The notes under the pieces were generated by a model that was not told where the DNA came from, searched no databases, and worked only from the letters and a program-made list of their open reading frames with translations. Shown one piece after another: positions 46,420-55,439 of a stretch of 64,000 nucleotides of DNA (its first letter is position 1; each line of letters starts with the position of its first letter). The stretch comes from Aquanectria penicillioides (lineage: Eukaryota > Ascomycota > Sordariomycetes > Hypocreales > Nectriaceae), in contig PYIU01000009.1 of assembly GCA_003415625.1 (NCBI GenBank), positions 1,550,001-1,614,000 of the forward strand, written 5' to 3'. The position numbers and the translations under genes were made by a program.

Positions 46420-47581
46420 ATAGGATTGAGGGTGTCTTCGTTAAGCTTTTTCTCAATGCGGGTCGAACTGGAATGTGTGTCGCAGTTTCAGGAAGAAGAC
46501 CGAAGGTTGCGTCTGTGATTTCTTTCTTTTTGTTTTTCTCATGTCTCTGATTAGTGGCCTAGAGCCTTTTGCCAAAAGAAGTGAGGTTCTAGATTCCGCA
46601 AGGGAGGAGGAGAAGAGACCTAGACTCAGGCGATGCTAGTTGATTTCAACCCTTGGTTTTTTGTCCCGAGACAGACCGCGACATGTCAATTGGCAGACCG
46701 AAGCAAGGGTATTTACATTGCTTTGTAATGCAAGTCATTCTAGCCACCTCCCTCGGTATGTTATGTATGTATGTGCATGTATGTGTATGTGCAAGTGCCT
46801 TGAGCCGGAAGTACGTATCCGTGATGTCACAATGAAGTAAGGAGGCGCGTCACTTGGCTGGGTCAGGTGACTCTCCGGTGCTAATGCCAAAGCCCTTTCC
46901 CTCCATTCTTGCACTAGCTATGCCAGTGTTGGACTATTTCACGGCGTAGCAAGCCATCAACCAAAAACAACGACCAAAGCCGAGGAGCATATTCACGAAA
47001 AAGGCAAAGGCAAAGGACGAGGCAGCGAACAGGGCCAAAGACAAAAGCAGAAACCCCACAGCGAACAAAAGGGGGGGCCAAGACGTCCAGGCTAGTGAAG
47101 CGACCAGCACACGCGCATACAGAGACGTGTCCAGCGAGCCCGCGCCCCAAACCGAGGTGGTAGTAGTTCATGACTCGGTCACAGCCAGGTCGTGTTGTGC
47201 CTTATGAGTCAACGCTCCCCCTCCCATAGGCTCGCCCCGAACTTGTCCACTTTTCGCAAATCGCATCCTGGATTTTTTTTTGGTCCTTGGGCGGCGCACG
47301 CAGAAATTTCGTACGACCCAAGCGACGCCGACGCGCCGAACCACCACCAAAAAAAAAAATTTAAGTAAACCTGACCGCTTGACCGACCCGACAGACTGTG
47401 CCGTGGGTGGCCCCGCCCCCCCCCCCCACAATCCTGCGACGGACGGCATCGGGCACGGAGGAGGCGTTTGACTGTGAGGTCTTGGTGGTGATTTGGAGCC
47501 CGAGAGACGCCGCTGGTGAAGGTGAGTGAGTGAGAGGGAGCGAGCGCCGCCGCTCCAAGCGAGAGAGCAAAGGCGGGAGAC

Positions 47582-47583
<2 letters not shown>

Positions 47584-47656
<73 letters not shown>
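47584..47656. repeat. (GA)n microsatellite, about 36 units
   Basis: Long uninterrupted GA tract ending about 150 bases before the bZIP start codon, so probably in its 5' UTR or core promoter. GAGA tracts can affect nucleosome placement. Strain length variation is likely. Confidence 0.95.
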
Positions 47657-47657
<1 letters not shown>

Positions 47658-47807
47658 TCGCAAACGAGAGAGCTAGAACGAGAAAGAGAGAGAGACTGAC
47701 AGGCGGCCCGCTCCACTCCAAGACGCCCGCCGAGGCGGCTCTGGCCTCGTCTCTCACCCACACAACTCTCCACCCACTCCGGCCACCGGCCAGCCCGCCC
47801 ACCCCCG

Positions 47808-50238
47808 ATGAGCCCCGGATCCGACACTCCCACCACCGCTGCTGCCACCGGTGTGGATGCCGGCCCCGGATCCGCTGCGGGCGCGGGTGCAGGCACAGTC
47901 GCAAGCATTGTTACAGTCACCGGCCTTGGAGTCGGCGGCTTCGTGCAGAGCCCCGCCCCGCCTACGCCCAGCACCACCGACGACGTGGCCAACTCGACCT
48001 CGATGCCCGCCGGCTCCAAGCGCGAGGCCGACGCACCCACCCCGGCACCGGCGGCGAGGACTCGTCCAGCAATGCCCGTAAGAAGAAGAAGACGGGTTCA
48101 GGGAGCCGAGGCGTCGCCAACCTGACACCCGAGCAGCTAGCCAAGAAGCGAGCAAACGGTATGTATCCTGCTGTCCCCCCTGCGATTGTTGCTGTTGCTA
48201 GTGGGGGGTTCGATTTCCTTTTTGGCTCCCACATCCATCGTTCTATCATGATTTTGGTGGTGCCATGTTCCACCTTGTTTGGTGATAAGTCGTGTACAAG
48301 TACTGCACTATCAAGACAGATAGATAGATGCCTTTCATCCTCCCCCCCCCCCCCCCCCCCTGGTTTGCCCACGGGCATGCATGTTGGTTGTTGTGTTCAC
48401 CTTATCTCTGTTGTCTCTTCCCAGCAAGATCTCAGCCCCTCTCTGTCACTGTCTTACTCAATGAATCCTCCTCCCCCATCAATCCTTCCTCTATCTGGCA
48501 CCACTTTGCCCACTTATTTATCCTCAAAGCACAAAGAAGCCCCCACGGTGTCCCAGACATTCATAACTAACCTCCACTAGACCGCGAGGCCCAGCGTGCC
48601 ATTCGGGAACGCACTAAGAACCAGATTGAGACTCTCGAGCGCCGTATCCAAGAGCTCACCAACCAGCAGCCTTACCAGGAGCTCCAGGCTGTTCTTCGGG
48701 CCAAAGAGGCCGTCGAGCAGGAAAATGCTGACATCAAACGCCGTCTTGTTGGCATTGTCGCCATGCTCCAGCCCTTGATCGGTCAAGGTGAGTTTGTCTA
48801 TTGTTCTTCCTCGGACCTGTCCCTTGTAGAACCGCATCCAACTAATACGGTGACTATAGCTGCTGTCGAGCAAGCCTACATCTCACCTGCTCAGACCTAC
48901 GCCCCTCCTGTCCATAATAACAGCAACAACCACGTGCCGCTTCTTGTTCCTAGCGCCCAGAACGCTGCTTCAACGCCCGGAAGTGCCGGCTCGCCCCCCA
49001 GCCATGACCCTTCTGCAGCTCACCAGCAGCAACTACAACAATCGTGGAATCAACAGCAGATCCATGCTGGGGGCGGCTTAGGCAATGACGTTCAGACTAA
49101 CAGCCAATTGGTTCAGCAACGTCATGAACTTCGACATGGGCTTGATCTTGGACCTGAACGTCTTGGGCTTGAGTTCCTGCTAGACCCTACACAGCGCGTG
49201 AACCGGATCCAAAACGGCCTCAACAGCGCGCAGGATACACCGGCGTATCACCACATGCCTATGAAGCATGACTGGACTGGTGTTTCGTACGAACGCGCTC
49301 TCCACCATCGATCCTCCAGCTGGGGATCGCAAGGGAAGCCTAGCCATCACGGACTGGAACAACAGCAGTCCCAGCAACACAACAACCACCATAGCCACCA
49401 ACTGCACCAGCAACCTCAGCAGTACAACCATCACCAGCATTCTCTCCCTCCCGGCCCAGAGAGCGTGGGTTCCGGCCCGAGCCCTGGCCCAAGTGCCTGC
49501 ACTCCGGGCCCAGTTTCGACTCCAGGGCCAATCCCACCTCGATCGGACCTCAACCTCTCTGATTACGCGACCCCAATTAAGAACTGCGCGCCAACATGTC
49601 CCCTCGACTCTCTCCTCCTGGACTTTCTCAGCGAGCGCCGCCAACGGGCCGCTGATGGTCTCTCTGCCCAGGAGGTGGTGGGGCCTCGATATCCATCCGT
49701 CTCCTCCTTGCTCAACCCATCCCAGAGCGCCTACAGCCACCCGCTCTCGAAGGTCTTCACCGATATCCTCTCCACGTTTCCAGACATCTCCAACCTGCCC
49801 GAGCGCGTTGCTGTTCTTTACATCATGTTCCTCGTCATGCGCTGGCAGATCGCGCCCACCCAGGACAACTACGAGCGGCTGCCCGAATGGGTGGCACCAT
49901 CTCACTCCCAGCTCACCACGCCCCATCCGGCCTGGATCGATCATGTTCCTTTCCCGCGCATGCGCGAACGTCTTGTGCGCGACTACTCCCCTGCGCTGTA
50001 TGCGTTTGACACCTTTTTTGTCCCCTTCACCACCACGCTGTCCCTATCATGGCCCTACGAAGACACCGATACTTTGCTGCAAAACCCCGACGGCGACGAG
50101 CTGATGATCAATCCAGTCTTTGAGCGTCATTTGCGTAACATTGACAACTGGAAACTCGGCGATGCTTTTGCCAAGACCTTTCCCACGCTCATCGACACGT
50201 TCAACCTCGACTCTCGGTCCCCAGGCCAGGTTCTGTAG
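47808..50238 (+). CDS. bZIP transcription factor with C-terminal DUF3425 domain (apparent frameshift)
   Basis: Fungal-specific bZIP factor. Exons: 47808-48158, 48581-48787 and 48860-50238, with introns of 422 and 72 nt. Seen: a Ser/Thr/Ala/Gly-rich N-terminus ending near GSKREADAPTP; a basic patch ARKKKKTGSGSRG; the bZIP basic region KKRANDREAQRAIRERTKNQ and leucine zipper IETLERRIQELTNQ on to IKRRLVGIVAMLQPL; a long Gln/His/Pro-rich linker; and the DUF3425 region beginning CPLDSLLLDFLSERRQ and including LYIMFLVMRWQI. The 422-nt intron splits the basic region at AN/D. The N-terminal frame and the bZIP frame do not agree: between about 48038 and 48046 one base seems to be missing from an ACCCCGG run, and no plausible intron fixes it. 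This is probably an assembly error but could be a real mutation. Target genes are unknown. Confidence 0.85.
48342..48360. repeat. C19 homopolymer inside bZIP intron 1
   Basis: Nineteen consecutive C residues within the 422-nt intron. It is a likely site of length miscalls and lies near the apparent C-run deletion in the preceding exon. Confidence 0.9.
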
Positions 50239-51877
50239 GTAGCCGCTAAGTAAAGGTATCTTGATAGAGGACTTTATTGATTTTTCCCCTTCCCTTCTTT
50301 CAAAATATTGTATTACATTTCACAGTCATTTATACACGGTTGTTATCCGTGGGACCATCGTTTCAAAGGGGGTAGCAATGGCTACACTAAAGGCGTCAGA
50401 CAGGGTAATGAGGGCGTTTGAATGGATGGCTGTGACCGAGTCACGCAAATCATGTCTTTTAGCAAATCGGGCGGGTGTTCAATGCGAGAAAGGTCCGCGT
50501 TTTACCAGGGAGGCTCATGCAATTGAGATGCCTGACCCTGTGGGTTTTTTTGTCATGATAGATATATATTATCAACTGTATAGATATATTCTCTTCGCCA
50601 CACCGCATTCCCGCGCTCGTTTGTGATGTGAGAGCTGTGTCTTGAGGCCAATGTTCTTCCGGAGACGTTAGAATGCTGTTTATGCATGGCCTAGTCCTTG
50701 AGGGCAATTGTGGCTTTGTTTGATATCATCAGGCCTGCTATATTGTGCAGCGCAATGCTTAAGCATCCAGAGGGCGATGGGTTTTTGTATACGGAGTCTC
50801 GCATAAGTTCTCTCTAGCTGCTGGCGAAGTCGCATGGTGCATGAGCCGCACCCACCATCCGCTTCGCGACTGACAATCGATTCACAAGGGACAGAGGACA
50901 TTACTCAGCGAACATAGGCATATACATAGACATGGAGAAAACCATCTACATGATGAGTTCTTTGCCAGATTCAGTTGTCTCTTCCACGCTTGTAAGGGGG
51001 CGCAAAGCCTCACAGCTTTCCGCTATATGACCCTTGTCTCTCCACAATATAGGACGGGTAGATGAAGAAATTGGGTCATCGGGGATTTGATGTTGGTTGG
51101 CTCAGTATGAACGGGCCGCAATCTTCCTTGAAGGAACGGGGAGAGGAGTTGCAGCTCATAGCATGAAGGATCCCTGTCGAACAGAGCGGGCTATGGAATA
51201 TGCGGAGCGCGCGCAAAGTGATGCGCTACAAGGAGTCAAAGCCATATACGATGGTGGTTCAAGAGTTGATTCGTAGATTACTTCACTCCGAGATGTCTTT
51301 CCGTTTTAGTCTTGACAAGTTTCTCAACTCTCCGAATCCATAACCAGCAAGACAGCGGGAGGTTGATTGTGTTAGTTGACGGCTTTCGGCAATCTGCCAT
51401 CCAGCGACAAACGTTGTTGGGTGGGTGGCGCAGCCGAAGCAGCTCTAACCCAAAAACCCATGATCCTACGGCTTCGACAGCAAAAGGGCAAGCCTTGTAG
51501 CTACTGTTTGTTGTCGATTTTCAAAACATCAAAGCAAAAGGTAACGCAAAGGGCAATCAATGCTCTTGGTGACCCTTTTGTTTCATCCGCCCCCAAAAGC
51601 ATGAGCCACCAGCAATGTGCGTCTCATATCGGAAGGGCCTGTCCAATTCTCGGAACCAATACACTTCACCGTTGGCCGACATGTTCGACAACCGAAGGCG
51701 ATCATGAATCGATCTTGCGTGTATATAATGGGTTCGATTCAGCCAGTTGATGAAGAAGTCCTCCATCACCATCATCCTCATCATCACATCACCATCGTCA
51801 CATTCACTTAAAAGACATCACCACAACTCAGCCCTTTCCTTACACGAAGTGTTCCATTCCCCAAACACTACAACAAA
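50239..51877. other. Intergenic between bZIP gene and small secreted-protein gene
   Basis: The bZIP 3' UTR is expected at the start. No gene or RNA is recognised. A CATCACCATCATCC-type repeat lies at about 51762-51800, just before the secreted-protein leader. Confidence 0.55.
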
Positions 51878-52225
51878 ATGAAGTTCCTCAACCTAGCCAT
51901 TCTTTTGCTGCCCGTGGCATATGCCATGCCCCTCTCAGAGGGTTCCGTGGAGATCCGCGACGAAGCTGAGCTCCTGGCGCTCCGAGCTGAACCCGAGCAC
52001 GCCCAGGAGCAGGCGAGAAGAAACGAGTTGGTGATGCCCGCGGACGCCCACATCGGCGGAGAGCTTGGGCTCCAACCTCGGCAGGCTGGTGCGCTGTTTG
52101 AAATCAGCAGCCTCATGATCGTCAAGGCCCTCAAGAAGGTCAGCAGCAAGGCGCTCAGCAAGGCCGCCAAGGAGAGGCTTAAGCAGCTGGAGAAGGTGTT
52201 TAGAGAAGACTACAGCGAGATCTAG
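51878..52225 (+). CDS. Small secreted protein N-terminal part (115 codons, ends at amber stop)
   Basis: Encodes a 115-residue product with a clear signal peptide: basic MKF, hydrophobic LNLAILLLPVAYA, then a cleavage site near AYA/MPL. The mature part has an acidic, Ala/Glu-rich section and an LQPRQ that could be a Kex2-type processing zone, then a Lys-rich helix (KALKKVSSKALSKAAKERLK). It has no cysteines itself. The frame ends at TAG (52223-52225), but the same frame then stays open for 51 more codons, through an Asn run into cysteine-rich sequence. The ORF is therefore probably the 5' part of a larger, broken or misread gene. The ATG follows an ACAACAAA leader typical of a real start. Confidence 0.6.
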   Translation: MKFLNLAILLLPVAYAMPLSEGSVEIRDEAELLALRAEPEHAQEQARRNELVMPADAHIGGELGLQPRQAGALFEISSLMIVKALKKVSSKALSKAAKERLKQLEKVFREDYSEI

Positions 52226-52226
52226 C

Positions 52227-52272
<46 letters not shown>

Positions 52273-52586
52273 CTTCTGCCGAACCTATTTCGAAACCCGC
52301 AGCGGCAGAAACTGCGTTCTGAGAACCTACAACCTCGGGAGCGATGACGCGACTGCAGTCCACGGCAAGGATCAAAGGTAACCAACATTCTTCATTGGCG
52401 GTCGGTCCTTCAAACTCCAGAAGCCCGACTAACAGAAATATGTAGCTAGGTGATTCCTCCACGTGCTACTACTCTGACGGACAAAAGTGCGGCGGACTTT
52501 GCTCGACTGGGATCAAGTCGCTTGAGATCCAGGGCGCTCTGAAGGCTGCGGGTGACTGCGCTATCCCATGCAAAGGGCGAAGATGA
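52226..52586 (+). pseudogene. Cysteine-rich 3' part of the secreted-protein gene, separated by a stop and a disrupted splice frame
   Basis: After the amber codon the same frame reads His, 15 Asn, then about 35 residues with two cysteines, up to a possible GTAACC donor at 52378. A second block in another frame (52449-52586) reads GDSSTCYYSDGQKCGG and then four more cysteines before a TGA. Cysteine spacing and the Gly-Gly-x-Cys signature suggest a small secreted cysteine-rich protein, possibly of the killer-toxin-like or effector kind (weak resemblance to the KP4 fold family, not tested). The obvious donor with each of the three nearby acceptors (AAG/TAG/TAG positions 52431-52449) gives an immediate stop, so the gene looks broken in two places. 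Loss of function, strain-specific decay or sequence error are all possible. Confidence 0.45.
52229..52273. repeat. (AAC)15 trinucleotide repeat
   Basis: Fifteen perfect AAC units. In the frame of the preceding ORF they would encode polyasparagine and start one codon after its TAG stop. Repeat expansion at this site may be linked to decay of the gene. Confidence 0.95.
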
Positions 52587-53173
52587 CCTCCCCTCTGGAA
52601 GCTCCTAGAGTCACATACTAGGCGTCTACGCGACGGGTGTCAATTTTGAAGGAAGCATTCATGAGTATAACTGGGTGCTCTATCTTATACATAGATGGAG
52701 ATAACTCTCATAGAAGATATTCGCCCCTTCTTTTTTTTTTTTTCTTCAACCTAGCATGTTGGTCCCCATCCAAGTGTATTCTCCATGTTCAGCTCGGTGC
52801 TTCGTTTCAATCGAATCATACCATTAGATATCTACGAGGTACCACTGGGTTCATACTAAAATCAAAACATTTGCCCCTTGCGAATATTCAGTTGCTCTTG
52901 CCATCGTACCTTGATTCCGCGTTACCTCAAAATGCCGCCCAGTCTTGAATGTTGACGACTGAATGCATGTTTCAAGCAATGAAAGACAAGGCACCAGGGT
53001 ACTGCAAAAAGTCAAAATTACAGCGTACAGTACCAGTCATACTGTCCATTATCAGTTGTTGAATAAGTTACTCAAATCACGCAGCAGATCTTGTGTTCTA
53101 ACAGCTTCATAAACATGAGGAAGTTTCTTTTTTTTCATATCAGGGTATCTAGTAAACTACGCCGTATCCACAC

Positions 53174-53204
<31 letters not shown>

Positions 53205-53217
53205 GCTCGCAATTTCC
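52587..53217. other. Convergent intergenic region with A27 tract
   Basis: Spacer between the secreted-protein locus (+) and the DCAF4-like gene (-). A T-rich run lies near 52730-52743. An A tract of about 27 bases (about 53174-53200) sits 17 bases beyond the DCAF4-like stop. Nothing else seen. Confidence 0.55.
53174..53200. repeat. A27 homopolymer in the 3' flank of the DCAF4-like gene
   Basis: About 27 A residues on the plus strand (poly-T in the sense of the adjacent minus-strand gene), 17 bases from its stop codon. Because it is poly-T in the gene's sense, it is not a retrocopied poly(A) tail of that gene. Confidence 0.85.
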
Positions 53218-54913
53218 TCAGGCTTCATCCTCCCAATTTGCAACGCCAAAAGAAAACTTGCGTAGGGTTGGTCCTGCGCCGATAAATAGGCTTGGTAACC
53301 GCTCACGGGGCATCTGTTGGAACATGAGCGCCTTAAATGGAGTATCGGATTGCAAAGAATCCAGTGTTCTGTTTCGCAATCGACGGCCAGTGCGAAGTGA
53401 GAAGATACGAACAGTGCCGTTATTCTGGGCGGCTGCCACAACTCCCAAACGTGAATCAACATCCCAGCCAATGTGGAAATGGGCGTCGTTGTGATAGTCA
53501 GGGAATGTAAGCAGCGGTCGGGAGCCGCTAGGCCGACGGTCCAAGTATCGCAAGTCATAAAGAGCCATAGAGTTCTGCAAACCCGCAACAAGAACCTGGT
53601 TTGAGTTGATACTCTTAAGATGGGCAATGGAACTCGGGTGCTTGGTAAAAGACCACTGGGTCTCGGAAGCACGAAGATCGGACATCCAAAGCCGCGGCTG
53701 ACGCCCACCAGCCAATAAGACATTGTGGTTGCCATGCTGAAAATCCTGAGAGAAAATTTCCTGCGGTACGTGCACGCCCTTGGGGGTGTTTTGGGGTGTA
53801 ATCCAATTCATCGTTTCGTTCGACTTCACCTGCAAAAGTCCACTATTTGTACCAATCACGCAGACGAGGTCTGATGATGCTGGTGCCGGTGTGCTACTAT
53901 GTACGAGCCATTCATCACGAAGGCCATGGCGAATGGACAAGCGCTGATAATGGTTTGCTGTGGAGTGTTAACGTGGTATTCAGTGAGTGGTTTCGCTCAT
54001 CATCAACTTACTCTCGCCAAGGAGCCAATGCGGCCGATTCATGTCGTCTGAGTCTGACAAGGGTGGTGAGAAGAAGAACAGCCCACAGCTATGGTCTGGT
54101 TCTCGAGATGTCAAGAGAATTTTATGTGAGGGGGGATGATATTTGATAGAGGACATCTGCGGGCATCGAATCATCTCGGATCGAAAGGCCAGAGCTCTGC
54201 CCGATGTGCTAGGAGCATCTGGGGAGAAGTGAATGCTAGAAAGATGTCAGTTGGCATCATATTCCTCCTGGGCAGCGGGTAATTGGGGTCAACGTACTTC
54301 TCATTTTCATCCATGGGAATATGGCTTCCCACCAATGTCTCTTCATCCAACGCTATTCGCAAGTTAGGCAATTAATCAAGGCTCGGCCAAATACAATAAC
54401 CGTCACATATTGCACTCACTCGCATATGCCACGCCCAGGCCCGTCTTAGCATCCTCTCCTCCTACAAAGAAGCATGGCATATTCGCATACCTTGTCCTCG
54501 CAAAGCTTGGTGCAAATGGGACGCTTCCCTTGGCTACAACACCTCTGGTCCAAGCTTCGGCAGCGAGATCATTGTCCTCAAGCTGACCACGTCCTCCTTC
54601 TGCAACGCGGCCAACAGCCGTCTCTCGAGCAAGTAATCCGTTGCAGACAGCATCACGGGCAACTGGATGTCGTTTGATGTGGTTCCTCACCAGGTTGGCC
54701 CGGTGTTGCGCAGCCTCCCGAACCTGGTCTCGGACCTTGCGTCGTTTAACATTATCTGAGGAATATGAAGCATTTGCCAGAGCTGAATGAGATTTTTCAA
54801 TTTTGAAATACTTCTTCTTCTCAGGATCTATTTCGTGTTAGGTAGGTGGTGGTTAAAAAGATCGCGTTTGAGGGCCGCATACCAAAAAAGTACCCTGGGA
54901 TTTCCGGGTTCAT
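53218..54913 (-). CDS. DCAF4/WDR21-like WD40 protein
   Basis: Predicted 485-residue WD-repeat protein resembling DCAF4 (WDR21), a substrate receptor of CUL4-DDB1 ubiquitin ligases in animals. Minus-strand exons in order: 54913-54883, 54827-54420, 54352-54298, 54235-54012 and 53957-53218, with introns of 55, 67, 62 and 54 nt. Seen: N-terminal MNPEIPGYFFDPEKKKYFKI, the DCAF4-type opening; a basic helical region (KRRKVRDQVREAAQHRANLV); then blades such as ALAFRSEMIRCPQMSSIKYH, KILLTSREPD, RQPRLWMSDLRASETQWSF, SNQVLVAGLQNSMALYDLRY and LGVVAAAQNNGTVRIFSL. The ALYDLRY repeat holds the WDxR-like DDB1-contact pattern only loosely. All junctions keep the frame. A CUL4 role in fungi is inference. Confidence 0.85.
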
Positions 54914-55439
54914 GATCGAGGAGATGTGGGCTAATATGGAATTGAAAGAGTAAGAGTCTCAACAATTACATGCCGCAATCTGTGGCCAGCTGTATTTCGC
55001 ATGGATTGTTCGACGTAACGCCGAGGGGTGAGTGAAGTATCCAGGCGAATCCCACTTGACGTCAAGGAAAAGGTTGGTTATGGCACGTGACTGGTAATTA
55101 AGTCCGCCTGGGACTGGCTGAGAAGCACAATTATTGACGGGGCGGAAGTATACTGCCGGTAGAATGGGACTAATGGCGGGAGGACGCAGGTGCTTGCTGA
55201 GGGGCAATCAGAGGCATCAAAGACATCACGCGGTGAACCAAATCGATCTAATCAATAGATTATTTTATTTTACTTTTATTCATTACGTAGTCTAGAAGAC
55301 GGTATCTAGGGTATGAAAAGCTTCCTCCTCATCCACTCCAGAAGTGTCGGTACGCGGGTATGAGCGGTACAGTGTAAATTTAGACAGAGCGAAAGTGAAA
55401 AGTCCGGCCGATGGCGTTCCGGATATGTACCATCTCTAT
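54914..55439. other. Spacer between the DCAF4-like gene and PMA1
   Basis: Both neighbours are on the minus strand, so this holds the DCAF4-like promoter and the PMA1 3' UTR. It is AT-rich near 55255-55290. A CACGTG lies at 55084-55089. No gene seen. Confidence 0.6.

Larger units (their letters stand above)
45930..47807. other. Intergenic between NIC96 and the bZIP gene
   Basis: No gene seen. It holds a (CA)n microsatellite, a short TACCTAGGTACC repeat at 46399-46419, AAAGGC/GGCAAAG repeats near 47000-47050, a C14 run near 47414-47427, and a long GA tract. Minus-strand open frames over the GA tract are Ser/Leu artefacts. Confidence 0.55.

Noticed and set aside
47168..48040. 290-codon minus-strand open frame opposite the bZIP 5' region
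   Set aside because: Its core is the GA repeat read as Ser-Leu repeats, and it overlaps the bZIP coding exon on the other strand.
52223..52231. Programmed stop-codon readthrough at TAG CAC in the secreted-protein gene
   Set aside because: The context lacks the TGA-CTA type known to promote readthrough in fungi, and the downstream splice frame is also broken, so decay or error is more likely.
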